Shown: positions 1 through 11,835 of the stretch, one piece after another
Layout of the letters: each line of letters starts with the position of its first letter
How positions within the stretch are numbered: the first letter of the stretch is position 1
NCBI GenBank assembly: GCA_026874595.1
Contig: CM049306.1
Span: forward strand, 98,819,642-98,883,641
From: Sipunculus nudus
Lineage: Eukaryota; Annelida; Sipuncula; Golfingiida; Sipunculidae
Direction: 5' to 3'
DNA: 64,000 nt
Notes under the pieces: generated by a model
What the model was told of the DNA's origin: nothing
The model's input: only the letters and a program-made list of their open reading frames with translations
Database searches by the model: none
Translations under genes and position numbers: made by a program

Positions 1-2510
1 CACTTTCTGTAAATATGACATGGAACCTTCATTAATCTATAAAGCATATATAAATATCTAACAAAATGTTTTTTTTATTTTATTTTATTTTCAAAATAAC
101 TTTCTCTATATACATTACCGACAATGGAAGCAAGAGCGCCTCCGGAATTATATATTAAAGCTTAAAATGAACTTGTGTACCGGCTTTCAGTAAATTGCAT
201 TTTTGGCACTTTGCAGTTGATGCTGTAATGTATGATTACCTTGAGTAATCAAGAACACTCTCCCATTATATCAGATTATACAGAGTATATCTCCATCTAA
301 AAATCACCAATATGTTTGTAATCGGTTCATAATTAAATGCATAAGGTTTATTTTAGGCAACATAAATAGAGTATCCTTTAAATGCAGTGCCAATATCCTT
401 TTCCAAAGACAATGTATATATAACATATTTTAATCTTGAACTTTTTGTACATATTTCGACTGACGCACGTAATCATGAGACTCTCTGAAGTATAGGTATT
501 ACAGCTAACGCCAACGATCTTCTTCTGGCTAATTTTAGAATGCTTGATTTGTGAATCTGTATGATCAATGAAACCACGTAAAGTTAGGATATGCCATTGA
601 CCAGCATAACGATCTGTACCAAATCGACCAAGTCGGATTAAACGCGACACCGTGAACTAATGCCAAGGTCTGCTATCTTTGTTTATTATTGGATTCAATG
701 TGTTCATTGTTGAACCAATGGTGCACGTGTGAACACTTAGGTTGTAATAAACTTAGTTGTTTACCCCTTTTCACACAGACAAACAACTGTGACAGTTAGG
801 ACCCGTTATATTTGCAGGCCACAATAACAAAAGTTAAAGGTGAACTACTTTATTGAACTAATACCATACTTCTTAACAGGTACATATTAATGATATTGTT
901 AAGCCAGAAGATTAACGGAGTTTATTCATATTTCTGTATGTTGCAAAAGTGCCAAATAAAATATTAAAAAAGTGCCTTAGTGCTCCCCCTTGGTTGGGAT
1001 TGACCATGAAAATACCAGCGCTCCTCGGTTGAGATCTAAACTCACCACCTCCCGGCTTTGCTCTATCTCTAAGCTATAGAAGCCGGTAGATTTGAACAGT
1101 AAAGTACATTTATAATATTAAGATCTTTTAGGGTCGCACATGAAAACCACAATAATATGATATATATATATGTAGATTTATCAAGTATAGGATGTAGGTG
1201 TTATGAGGTCAATCCATACAGTTTCTAAGAATATGTATTTTCCAAGATATAGAGCGTTTTGACGTTCGCCATAACCTATATAATGTCCAACTAAAAGGAA
1301 CACGAATCTCTCCAGTAGATTTCGATCTATTCAAGTGTATCAACACACGTAATATTCCAATTCAGTGGGTTTTTTTTCAACTGGTCCCCCCAGAAAAAAC
1401 ATGTCGTGTGCTAAATGTCTCATCTAAATTTATTTAGTTTTGTGTTCCTCAACTGTGACCTTCAAGAAACATGGGATTTTTAACAAAGATATATTTGTAA
1501 TAATTGACCAGAATCTCGTTCCAATTGTTGAGGGGTTATCTTGTCGCGGTGTTTCCTCGTTCACTGTGCAGAAAATTCGACCATTTATTTAAATTTTGGA
1601 AACGTTGGAATTAGATTTGCCGAATGAATTGCAAAATGTTTGCCCTCGACGTTCACTTAATGCCGAGAAAAAAATGCAGAAACGTCAACCGAGGTATCGG
1701 TCTAATTCAAGTGCCATAACATGGGATTCAATTATTAATCCAGCCATATGTGACCTTCAATTTAAAGATATCTAGGTCAATGTGCGTATATATATTTTTA
1801 CATTAAGTATACTTTCAAATTAAGTCAAAGCAATAGATGCAGCGTATGATGGATACAGTACCCTGTAAATATTGGGTGTTTACCAATTCCGGGTCGGAAT
1901 TTAGGAAATTCCTAGAAATCGTCCAAACTGAATACCATGCAAGTTATTCGGATTGGACTGTAGAAAGGATGACTGAACAGTAGGCAGGATAATTAAAATC
2001 AGGGCCATATTAAACACATCTTCAAACAAATATACACAAGGTACACACATCTTGAATTTAATCAAGAAATTTTTTAGAACATTTCAAAATGTTGTAATGA
2101 CAGACAAACAACGCTGATCATACACACCTCAGCCACCTTCGCTGGCGGCGGTATTCAATAGACCATGGCCTTATTTACTTAATATTCAAAATATATTATG
2201 TGAAGCAAGAAATACAGTACGTCCATAGGTGTTTGAATTTACATTATTGTACTAAGCTTGATTAAACCACTCACTTTCTATAATGAATGGCAGCCGATTT
2301 CAACTTGAGTCAAAGTATTTACAAATAAGGTTTTATATTTTTGCATTTACGTCAAAGCAAAGCATGAAAAGTAAGAAGTAGGGAATTTGAAAGCAGTAAT
2401 TGTGATTGGTTGGTCAACATGAGCGCTAGCTCTGGTACTCTGGTGAAAAACAATTGGGTGTTATTTCTTAGAAATCCCTAAAATCCATATCATGAAGACG
2501 AAGGTGAGAG
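1..2510. other. Intergenic, no gene recognised
   Basis: AT-rich DNA upstream of the first receptor remnant. Reading frames here are short and show no recognisable domain or splice structure. The only thing I can name is a degenerate tRNA-derived fragment near 1015-1088, listed separately. Confidence 0.6.
1015..1088 (-). repeat. tRNA-derived SINE head, degenerate
   Basis: Read on the minus strand this stretch has an A-box-like TAGCTTAGAGATAGAGCA followed by a B-box-like GGTGGTGAGTTTAGATC, at the spacing of an internal RNA polymerase III promoter. It does not fold as a full tRNA and the T-arm is mutated, so it reads as the head of an old SINE rather than a tRNA gene. A related fragment, with the same GGGAGGTCGTGA-type B-box flank, lies at 7205-7305. 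Confidence 0.4.
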
Positions 2511-2600
2511 GAAGGATTCACAGGATATCGATGCCTCAGTCAATATGTTCTGTGAGGTCAGCAAGGAATAAAAGCCGGCGTTCCCTATACCGGTCAGGAA
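2511..2600 (+). promoter_or_regulatory. Receptor-family proximal promoter / 5' UTR block (pseudogene copy)
   Basis: Sequence immediately upstream of the exon 1 ATG is shared with the other three receptor loci. GGATATCGATGC occupies 2523-2534, exactly 78 bp before the ATG at 2601. GGAATAAAAGCC, a TATA-like string, lies about 35 bp before the ATG. Whether this is core promoter or transcribed leader cannot be decided from sequence alone. Confidence 0.6.
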
Positions 2601-3621
2601 ATGTTACCAAGCATGTGTAGCGTAAGTATTGCATTTCTTGCCACCATGCTGCCCCTGGTATCTGAACAGCTGCAAGCAGGTGCGTATTCACTATTTTAAG
2701 TATTCTTTATTGATAAAGTAATTAAGATGAAGTATAATTTAACGACAATTAACGACAACGAAAATTAAATCAACGACTTAAGAATGACCGTAGAATTTAA
2801 TAATATTAAGTTGCTGAAGGACGCATTAATATTCTTACCTCGTTTCCAACTAAGATATCATAGGGCTATGGTTGTGATATGTTTTTTAGAATATGGCATT
2901 TCTATAAATATTGGACCAAATATTATAAATTTGGATTCATAAACCATAAGCATTTGTAAATAATATTTTAATATTGATAGGCATTAATTAGGCACAATTT
3001 TGTAACAAACATCATCAGATATAATTATTAATAAAAATTACAATATACGTTTTCTATAGGTAACATTGCATGGGTCTAATGAAAAATGGAATGTTTTCGA
3101 GTGTTAATTATTACCAAGTATTGTTCTATAAATAAATGTGAATATTTGCGTTTTATATTACTCTCTTAATTAGTACTGGTCCTACAAAATCACATATTAT
3201 ACACATCAATTATCAGGAAAAAAAGCAAACTGTATTCTGTGATGAAGAACATTTTACATGTTTGTTACACAGAGATACATACGTAAAAGGTCCCCGCCCT
3301 TACAGTCGAGCAAAGCTAAAAGTGACACTACATGTCCGCGCGATAATGATGCGATGATGGCGTCCGAAGGGGTCAAAGGTGAAGATAATAGACCAAAGAC
3401 TGACGCGTTTTCTAAATTTTGCGTTCAGCCAGATTTTGAAACATGTCAAGGAAATGACGCATTACCTGAAATATAGTGAGCAGGATGACGTCATATTGTT
3501 AGAGTGGAAGAAGGTGGCGGTTATCATGGACCGTTTCTTTTGTGGTGGAATGTATGTCGTGGGAATAATGTTAATGTCAGCTATTGTGCTAAATTTCAGA
3601 GGTGCTAATCATGAATGGTAA
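2601..3621 (+). pseudogene. Cys-loop receptor subunit pseudogene, internally deleted
   Basis: Exon 1 (2601-2679, 79 bp) encodes a signal peptide starting MLPSMCSV. It ends in a good GT donor in the same phase as exon 1 of both intact paralogues in this window. About 0.6 kb downstream comes a fragment of the last exon: part of the M3-M4 loop, the M4 helix (WKKVAVIMDRFFCGG then a hydrophobic run) and a stop at 3619-3621. Exons 2-5 (ligand-binding domain, Cys-loop, M1-M3) are absent, although the intact genes have roughly 3 kb there. The loop is also frameshifted: residues resembling EGVKGEDNRPK are read in one frame up to about 3410 and QILKHVKEM in another from about 3430. The large deletion plus frameshift make a functional channel impossible. 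A short secreted or membrane peptide is conceivable but unsupported. Confidence 0.85.
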
Positions 3622-4434
3622 CTTACACGATGTATAAACCATGGTTGACAGGTACGAGATAGGTCTGATACAGTTTTTCCAGCTCAGTATTGATGATTGT
3701 GTTTTAAAATGCAGTCTAAATTATTTCTCATACAGGAGAGCCCGAATCATGAATTTTGCCATGATAAATGGTTTCTTCAATTTAATCTAGAGAGGAAAGA
3801 GGAACCGTCTTCCTAGTATGTTTTGCACAAGTTCTTGTATGGGCATGGTAGTTGCATGATTTAAATACGAATAACTCGATGTGACGAGTACACGTCTATA
3901 ACACGACCATCGCGCAAAAAACGGTCACTACTTTTGGTCGCGCTGAGCAACACGACCACACCGTATGCAAGAGAACTATTACTGGTCCGAGAGATAATCG
4001 CATTGGCAATACTTTATTTTGTACAAGTTACGTGGAAACTCGTTACCCTTTTCAAAGACATTTAAATTACCTTTGTTATCTTTCTTTGGTTCTGGTAATC
4101 GCGATGAGCCAGGATAGCTTCTCTCTGTGAATCTGTTGAGCAATGTTTGATTTACAAATTTAATAATTGAAATGCATATCTACAAAATGACTGAACTGCA
4201 ACATACAGGATTCTCTTTACCTCATTGTTAACTAGATGTGGTCAGATAAAGGTCTTCAGAGGGCCCCGAATTTCTAATAGTGCTGGAACAGTCTACATAT
4301 CGGTAAAAAAGTTAGTTTACAGTTTAAAATATGACAGACAGAAACAGGTTTTTATCAATATACAAAAGGGAACAAAATCCTTCTGGTTCAACCATAATTA
4401 ACAAAATATGCCTGAAAAAATGTGTGCAATACAA
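3622..4434. other. Intergenic, nothing recognised
   Basis: No coding signal, repeat period or RNA feature is visible between the pseudogene stop and the tandem repeat at 4435. Confidence 0.5.
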
Positions 4435-4905
4435 AATCACCAATGGCGCTGTGATGGCCATATTGGTATTTCGACAGGTCTGTAATTTAATACATCTGGA
4501 GCCGTCATGGGTACCGTTCATTAGTTTGAATTTGGGAAAGATCAAGCATGTTTTTGTTGAGATGTCGGACGCGAAAGTAAATCACTGATTGTTCTGCTGC
4601 GGCCATATTGGAATTCCGACAGGTCTGTAATTCGACAGGTCGGAAGCCCTTATAAATGTCAAAAAGCCCCGTGAATTTGAAAAGGTTCAAGCATGTTTTT
4701 GTTGAGATATCGGACGCAAATCACCGATTGCGCTGTGGTGGCCATCTTGGAATTTCGACAGATCTGTAATTCGATATGTCTGGAGCCCTCATAGGTACCA
4801 ATCCCCCTGTAAAATTGAGAAAGTTCAAGCATGATCTTTTTGGGATATCGCGCGCGAAAGCAAGCGTCACTAACGGAAGGACCAAAGGACTGAGGGACGG
4901 ACTGA
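4435..4905 (+). repeat. Three tandem copies of a ~140-bp dispersed repeat
   Basis: Three head-to-tail copies begin GCCATATTGG/GCCATCTTGG at about 4459, 4604 and 4740 (periods near 145 and 136 bp). Each continues through TTCGACAGRTCTGTAATT and GTTCAAGCATG to a GATATCGGACGC-like end. The copies are clearly diverged. Short reading frames across them on both strands are by-products. The style resembles dispersed repeats common in bivalve genomes; that comparison is from memory. Confidence 0.7.
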
Positions 4906-6033
4906 CACGGTGATCACTATAGGGCACCGCTTGTCTGCCGGGGCTCAAATTAATATTTATTCTGGTTGTATATTGTTATTTAGAAATAACATTTAATCGC
5001 ATACAATATTGTACTTAATTTTTATTCATTTACATTATCTTACCCCTATGTCAATTAATTTACATTGTAACCATATCCTTATAGTAAAAGTCTTCTTGAG
5101 ATAACAAGCAGTTTTACAATATTCATATTTGCATCATAAGTGTTCTCTTTTATGACATTTATGTCTCCTTCTGGTAGCAAACGAACACTACGGACAATAT
5201 AACGTTACACAATATATACAGATACATAACACAACAATATCCTATCGAAGATTGGGGAGAGAATTGAATTGGAGTGTTCTCGCTTTTAATACATAATATC
5301 ATTACTAGGCTTACGCTCTTTACACAGCGCTTTACCTATAGGGCTACTACCTCGTATCCTGAATTGCAACACCAGAGGGGAGCACTGTATTTTTGTCCAA
5401 TCAGATGAGACCTTGTGCTGGAAGACAAAGCCAAGCGAAGAGTACACGGAGCCAGTCATATTCATTTTTTTTTAGTGACAGCTCATCCCCCAGCGTAACC
5501 ATCTGAACAGGCCACAGGCTCAGAGAGAATTGCCCCTGACGTGGATTGCTTAGGGCCTTGGGCACATAGGATGCTCGGCCGGTGAGCTGTAATTCAAACG
5601 AAACGTAACAACAAAGGCTGCGTGCACACCTCGCTGGCTGGTTTCAGTTCTGCAGACAACAGATACATGGCTACGCTAAAACAGTCATAATGTCATATTC
5701 GAATCGGTCGATGATGCGAGAACGCAGAGGGAGCAATTTAAATTCGACCGGAAACTCATCAAGCGACGCTTGAAGCGCAGCAATGGGCGGAGCCAGGATG
5801 CCTGTCGAGTGTTTGTTTATTGGCATCTGATTGGCTGCTTGTCACATCATACGCACGTTTATTTCAGTGGACAACGAACCGCCATCTGGTGTCTAAATAT
5901 ATCATAAACGGTCAAAGCTGTCAGCGTGAAAATCAGTTGCTCCTTTAGAAGCGCAAGATTTCCGCTGCCTCGAGAGCGTATACTAGGCTGTGATAGACTG
6001 TTGTCACTTTGAATATTATGAAATATATCATAT

Positions 6034-6040
<7 letters not shown>
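4906..6040. other. Intergenic, nothing recognised
   Basis: Part of this stretch (about 5330-5870) is more GC-rich than its surroundings and may be an old repeat, but I see no coding frame, terminal repeats or tRNA-like boxes. Confidence 0.45.

Positions 6041-6064
<24 letters not shown>
6041..6064. repeat. (TA)n microsatellite
   Basis: Short uninterrupted TA run followed by imperfect TACACATATA sequence. Confidence 0.9.
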
Positions 6065-6072
<8 letters not shown>

Positions 6073-6555
6073 TACATATATCATATAATCGTTTCAATTA
6101 AGTTTAACATGAATATATAACATATAGTTGTTATACAGAAATTATACGAATTATTCATCCGATAGTTTTCTGTTTTTGGCTTTTAGTTCATTTTTATATC
6201 AAACAGCATGAACGTGAAATCGCTCCTGTTTTCTGGCATCAGCATGTGGTAAACACGTAAGATGCTAATTTTTTCTTGTTCCTTACACCTATGCAAGAAA
6301 AAGTGAATTTCATAAAATGATTTATATTATAAATGTATATTTGCCATAAACCAGACATGTGAAACCTCAATTGTTATGTGCATAATAGAACAATTAATGA
6401 TTAATTGCTTTAAACCCCACCTCAACCCCAGACATATTCTACAATTTTACGAATCTTTTGTAATAAAACAATAAGAAGTATAGGAATAACTATTAATGTT
6501 TAAAACTTTATTAATTCCAGTTGTGCTTCATGGTGATTTTTTTGGACATAAGCTA

Positions 6556-6558
<3 letters not shown>

Positions 6559-6640
<82 letters not shown>
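6559..6640. repeat. (TA)n microsatellite, ~82 bp
   Basis: Uninterrupted TA dinucleotide run. It lies directly against the left edge of the diverged duplicated segment at 6641. Confidence 0.95.
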
Positions 6641-6643
<3 letters not shown>

Positions 6644-7046
6644 GCGATTGACCGACAAAACGATCGAGATCAAATCTACATATAAGTATTGATGTAACAC
6701 GTGTGGTACAACTGAGTAGTGATATTTATTTAAGGTCTTGCCTGTTTGTATCATTGTGGACTCAAGGTCTACATTGACACAATCTGTCAATCGAGGTAAA
6801 AGAGACTGTGTCAACGACTATTATAATCTAGAAAATATAATTTAAAATTCAGGAGTACACACCTTTTACATTGACGGCCGTTTTATCCAAAAGTTGCAAT
6901 TAACATTTTGAAGATAAAAACATTTAAGCCTACATTATTTTATCATAAGGTTACCTAAAATAATAATTCACAGACGATTGAATTAACCGCTGCCAAGCGT
7001 CTCTCAGTTGCTAATGAAATAAACTAGAAAGCGTGCAGCACGTTTC
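6641..7046. repeat. Diverged duplicated segment, copy A
   Basis: Collinear with 10345-10886. Shared blocks include AACGATCGAGAT, GTGATATTTATTTAAGGTCT, TGTTTGTATCATT, GACTCAAGGTCT, TTTTATCC.AAGTTGCAAT and CAGACGATTGAATTAAC. No coding potential is evident in either copy. It could be a segmental duplication or two insertions of a non-autonomous element. Confidence 0.65.
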
Positions 7047-7204
7047 TTATCATGTTAATTTGTATCATGGTGTTATCTAGACCCGGTGCCTACATCACCT
7101 GTGGATCATAGTTTTGTTATCATCTCCATTGCTGGGTCATTACACCGAAGAAACCCCTAAAGAGGCACACGTTTACGGGTGATACACGGTTATATGGTGG
7201 TTCA

Positions 7205-7305
7205 AAGCCTTAATTCCCTTTTAGCCGGCAGAGCGGTCGTCCGCTAGTTGGCTAAGATTTGAATTCACGACCTCCCTGCTTTGAGTCCTGTGTAAAACCA
7301 CAATT
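7205..7305 (-). repeat. tRNA-derived SINE fragment, degenerate
   Basis: On the minus strand GGGAGGTCGTGAATTCAAAT resembles the anticodon-stem to B-box part of a tRNA-like SINE head and matches the fragment at 1015-1088. The A-box half is poor. Confidence 0.35.
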
Positions 7306-7421
7306 CTCAAATTCAATCCGCTCGCGTATTGGTAAGTCGTTTTTTTTATTTATAACAAAATCAGAGTAATACCAAAGATATTGTATTAAAGACACGACAC
7401 GTTGGCATTACAGGCATGACA

Positions 7422-7423
<2 letters not shown>

Positions 7424-7474
<51 letters not shown>
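7424..7474. repeat. (TA)n microsatellite
   Basis: Uninterrupted TA run of about 51 bp. Confidence 0.95.
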
Positions 7475-7479
<5 letters not shown>

Positions 7480-7977
7480 TCAGTATAATACATTAAGGTT
7501 CAATATATCATAGTAAAATTGCTTTACCGTGCAGGGGAGCATTAATAATATTATTATACTTTGTGTATAGTTAGCTTGATTTCATAATGTATAACTGTAC
7601 TGTTCCGTGGGTTCAGCTTACAAGGCGGCCCACTTCTCAGGTACAAACTGAAATGATCATGGGTGAATTTTAGTTCGTTTAAATTAGCTTGATTAAGCTT
7701 CGGTTACTGGGTTTGTTGAGGTTTTCCTGGTCCAGGTAGCTATTGTGTTTATTTATTTGGGATTAGTAGGATTATTTTATGTTACACAGCAGGTGCTTGG
7801 CCCTCTGTTTGCATGTGGAGGCCAGTTCCCTTCTATTATTTAATGTGCTCTGTTCCGGTCTGCATATGATGAAATATTTCTCTGTGTTGCATAAATTACA
7901 TTTCTTTGTTATCGTTGAATATGCCCTGCGTTTTGCGAGTATTTTCCAACTGATTGCATATGGTGTGGTCTATTCCG
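7475..7977. other. Intergenic, nothing recognised
   Basis: A reading frame of about 110 codons runs through the end of this stretch into the GC-rich repeat block, but it has no recognisable domain and its 3' half is repeat sequence, so I do not call a gene. Confidence 0.45.
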
Positions 7978-9145
7978 TGCCGTTGACGTACGGCAACCGT
8001 GCGTTTTTTGAAGGCCGCAGGGACTCCGCAACGACCGTAACTGACATTAGCGCAAGCGTCAAGACATTAGCCGTGCGTCAGGCAGCCACCTACGGGCTCC
8101 GTATGGGCACCGTACAGTAGACGTACGGATATCGTTGTATGCCCGTGCGATTTTTTACGCCTACTCGGCTGCCAAGCTGACATATACGCCGCAGGCACTC
8201 CGTGAGTTTTCGAGACCGAACGGTCACCGTGGTTTTTTATCCTACGTTGTTTGCACTTGCATAATCTACGGCGACCGTACGGCGACCTCCGACACTTGGT
8301 AGGGGGCCGTCCGGAAACCGTAAAGTGAACGTGCGGGTTCTAGGCATGAAGCAAGTACACCGTACGGTGCCCGGCAGGCGCCCGGCCGGCTTTCGATGGC
8401 ACCGTGCGGCCACCGTAAGGTTATTTTCTGCTTTATATATAGCTGTTGAACATTAATGCCTAGCTCATATATATGCCGGCTTGCCGTGGGTTTTCGAGAC
8501 CGTACAGACACCGTGTAATTTTTTATCCCACGGTGTTTGCACTCGCATAATCTTCGGCGACCGTACGGTTACCTCCGAAACTTCGTGAATGTGCGGGTTC
8601 TATGCATGAAACAAGTACATCGTACGGTGCCCGACCGGCACCCGGCCGGTTATCGCTGCCGCCGTGGGGTTGCCGGCAGGCGCCCGGCCGGCGATCGCTG
8701 GCACCGTGCGGCTTTATATATAGCTGATTTTTTTTTAAAAAGTAGTCATTTTTCAACATGAAGCCAAAGAAGAAAGAGAAAGGAAAGAAAACTAATGTGC
8801 AAGTGGAGACATCTTCGACGTCTTCCTGCACGTACCCTGTTCAAATCGTCTCCAATGAGCGCGGCAACCACAAACTGCTGATTGTGGCGGAGTCTATCCA
8901 ATTGTGTCTGCAAATGAGCAATGCGCACAGGAAATAGACGTTGCGATAACTCAGATTCAGGGCACCGTGAGGACACCGCACGGGCAAAATTTACATCGAA
9001 AGGGAGCCGTGCGGACCCCGCACGGCAGCCATTTAACTTTTCACATGTCGCACAGGGCCCTTGCGAGGTCCGTAAGGCCATCGCACGGTGCTCGTACGGC
9101 AACGGCAGACACCGCAAGGCGCCCGTACGAATATTGTCGAGAAAA
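7978..9145. repeat. GC-rich CCGTACGG-rich degenerate repeat block
   Basis: Dozens of variants of the self-complementary words CGTACGG and CCGTGCGG occur here, far more GC-rich than the flanks. Internally there is a ~284-bp tandem duplication: the block beginning TTTTCGAGACCG at 8207 recurs at 8491. Both copies continue through GCGACCGTACGG, GTGCGGGTTCTA.GCATGAA, GCGCCCGGCCGG and CTTTATATATAGCTG. The frequent short palindromes suggest a fold-back element. A small reading frame (8758-8937) sits just downstream of the second copy. Confidence 0.65.
8758..8937 (+). pseudogene. Small lysine-rich ORF with FLYWCH-like segment (59 aa)
   Basis: The frame opens with a basic stretch (MKPKKKEKGKK), then a Ser/Thr-rich linker, then VQIVSNERGNHKLLIVAES. 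That last segment resembles the start of FLYWCH zinc-finger domains (a run of the form ..SxRGxxKLLxxG). The FLYWCH core cysteines and histidines do not follow, and the frame ends at a TAG soon after. FLYWCH domains often sit at the N-terminus of Mutator-type transposases in invertebrates, so a truncated transposase start is my best guess. Its more even base composition and position inside the repeat block (7978-9145) fit cargo of a decayed element. It could also be a chance frame. Confidence 0.3.
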
Positions 9146-9168
9146 TTACCCGGAAAACTGAAATCTGA

Positions 9169-9823
9169 TCTCCTTGACAAAATTTGTGTTCATCACGCAT
9201 ACGTGATCTGTTGATATTATGTTCCGTAACAATACATGCTTGTATAGTCTTTATTATTGGATGGGGGGGGGGGGGGTGGTTGCTGTGCTTATGGATATAA
9301 GTTGGGATATTGTTCGGCTTCACGTATGGCTTGTACTTTTCTTTGGTGAGGTCTAATGTGATGTCCAAGAAGTCTATTGTTCTTTTATTGGCTTCGGTTG
9401 TGATCTTTAATCCGAGTCGGCTGAATATCTTGCAAATATTCTTCTTCGCTTGTTCAGCGTATCTGGGTTTTAATTAGCATGCTGCGAGACCGTAATCTCT
9501 ATACAATACATTGATTCCATCGATCATTATTAGTTCAGATAATAAATAGAGCCCTACCAGGTCGGAGGTTTCTGCCTATTGTCACGTCAAACAGGTCTTT
9601 GTGGTTCGTTTTGTTCCATGTGTTTTTGTTGTGGAATAGCATAGATTTCTTAGGTTGTATTGTTATTCCTTCTGTCTCTTTTGGTATGTTTACAATTTTT
9701 GATGCGAAATCGATGGCTTTCTTAAGAAGCTGCTCAGTAGTGGAAGGGTAGAATTCGCATGTGTCGAATCCTATGAATGCTGTGGTGCTTTTTTTCTTAA
9801 ATTCCTTTGAAGCATTCTATGAC
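9169..9823 (-). pseudogene. Decayed reverse transcriptase, C-terminal half
   Basis: On the minus strand, 9823 to about 9540 reads DVIECFKGI, a frameshift, then FIGFDTCEFYPSTTEQLL and IPKETEG..QPKKSMLFHN. This is RT motif A (F-x-x-F-D-x-x-E-F-Y-P-S) and its downstream region. After a deletion, the second part from about 9532 to 9246 contains VLYRDYGLA, the motif C (YxDD) position with its second aspartate replaced by Tyr, followed by a premature stop. It continues FSRLGLKITTEANKRTIDFL and YKPYVKPNNIPTYIH. A G-tract near 9265 encodes a Pro run close to the C-terminus. The 3' tail (9169-9234) recurs at 36438-36505. The frameshift, stop and lost catalytic Asp make it inactive. It resembles invertebrate RTs with a FDxVEFYPSI motif A; I cannot assign the clade without a tree. 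Confidence 0.75.
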
Positions 9824-9831
9824 GTCTCCTG

Positions 9832-9834
<3 letters not shown>

Positions 9835-9893
<59 letters not shown>
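9835..9893. repeat. (TA)n microsatellite
   Basis: Uninterrupted TA run that abuts the 5' side of the reverse-transcriptase remnant. Confidence 0.95.
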
Positions 9894-9896
<3 letters not shown>

Positions 9897-10344
9897 TATC
9901 ATTCCGGTTATATCACATCTTTATATGCGGATGTATATTGATAATCAATTATAATGACATGATTTTACGTTGATATCATCTCAGCATACTCTTTCAGAGA
10001 ATCTCTTCATGTGAATATAAATATTTTAATTATCGCCAGTGGGACAAAAAAGCAAATCCCCTTCAGTAGGAGTAAGGTTGTTTATTTAAAACAGCACATA
10101 TATAAAATCTGTACATGAACACAAAACGAAAATGTTTGTAAAAGTAACAAAACGAATTATAAGCATGTTATAAGGCAAGCTATACTGGCGTTGACGCCAC
10201 CACGTCGCTCATGGCTAACTATGGTTGATGGGCATTGTGCTGACCAAGAGGTCCATTTTCTGAGCAGGTAACTTCGGTAATATTGAAGACATCTTATTAT
10301 AAGATAATGTTACTGCTGGAGACATAAGCCAAAGTAAAGTTTAG
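9894..10344. other. Intergenic, nothing recognised
   Basis: No coding, repeat or RNA signal seen. Confidence 0.5.
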
Positions 10345-10886
10345 CTAGGGGGTTGAAAGACAGAACGATCGAGATGATATCGACATAGGAATTGCAAAGC
10401 TCGTGGTACTAAGCAGTGATATTTATTTAAGGTCTTGTCTGTTTGTATCATTAGCGACTCAAGGTCTTTATTGACAAGGTGAACGCCCTAATCCGCCAAT
10501 CTAGGCAAAAGAGGACAATACTTACCGCTATAATGATCTTGATTAAATAGTTTAAACCTAAAGACTTCACACCTATCAAGTTGTCGGTAAACCGTATTCG
10601 CAGGAAATTTCATTTTATCCGGAAGTTGCAATCAACTTCCCGCTTTAAGAGATAAATTAATTTAATTCTACATAAATAATTGATTAAATGGTTCACTTTG
10701 TAGGCTGATCAGACAATAAGTGACAAAAACAGAACGCAAATATGAACAAAACATTATTTGTGATACGGTTATATTTAATAATAATCTACAAGCCTGAGGT
10801 CTAACGGTGTTTCTCAGACGATTGAATTAACTGCTGCAAAGTGTCTCCTACATATGTGCCAATGTATAAAACTGGAAAGCAATTCC
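10345..10886. repeat. Diverged duplicated segment, copy B
   Basis: Partner of 6641-7046, in the same order and orientation. It is longer by indels, including about 100 bp before the CAGACGATTGAATTAAC block. Confidence 0.65.
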
Positions 10887-11835
10887 TAAGTAAATACATC
10901 CACTTATATCTTGATCCAACCACACCTGCAAAAAGTGTGACAACAAAATCAGCGATTTCGTTCTTTGACCATTGACCTCAATTCCGTATCATTTATTGCA
11001 TGTTACTGTGAGAGATATTGACAACAAGGCAAATGTAGCTGCATGGAGGACAGCTTGCCGTTTGCGAGACTTGTTTCATGGTCTCAAATGCATAACCTTA
11101 TTTCCAATTCGAGGTGACTGGTGCCGTTAATAATTAACAGGAAACCTCATCCATGGATCGTATAATAAATCTAGGTTTACATTATTTTGACGTCATCGAG
11201 TTAACAGGAATGCTGCACTATACATCCGTTATTATGAAACGATATTACTCTGACGACCTCCATGCCCTATCCGCGGCAACTGAAGACTTATATAACTTGT
11301 TGTCATTACAATATTTCAAATGTTCCCACATATTTATAGAATTTGCAGCAGGGTGGGCCATCGGCCAAGGAAGAAGTAATTAAATACTGGAACGGATCCA
11401 TTTGTTTTTCTTGTTTACAAAAACAAACAGAATATACGACAAACAATTTAGATTGTACAAGATTCACATTTGCATCAAATTATTTTATAATAATAATATA
11501 ATAATCAATATAATTAATACGGAGTTGGGTTTTTTCTAGATCACGGTTTACCTGCTTCCGTTCTGATTTGACTCTCCTAATTCGGCAGACGTATCGGTGG
11601 TGCGCTCTTCCAGGACAAGTTTGTTTTATTTTGCCGGATTATGCCCTATTTAGCTGAATAATTAATAATTTTAATATTTCCCCCATTAGGTGCCCCTATT
11701 TCTTTTATGCTGCAAGGTCCCCCACGTCTGTGTCGTTTTTTCAGGAGGCGCCTCGGGGATTTTCACTGGCCTGTTAAGACCAGAGCGCATGTCCTGCCCA
11801 GAAGGCATTTTCGTGCAATACGCGGTCACGCGGGT
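10887..11835. other. Intergenic, nothing recognised
   Basis: A 76-codon frame at 11153-11383 has no recognisable motif and no flanking splice or repeat context, so it is not called. Confidence 0.45.

Noticed and set aside
6500-6814. 104-codon minus-strand frame with an IYIYIY run, and similar frames at 5859, 34184, 39672 and 58511
   Set aside because: They are (TA)n microsatellites read in frame, with no protein features outside the dinucleotide run.
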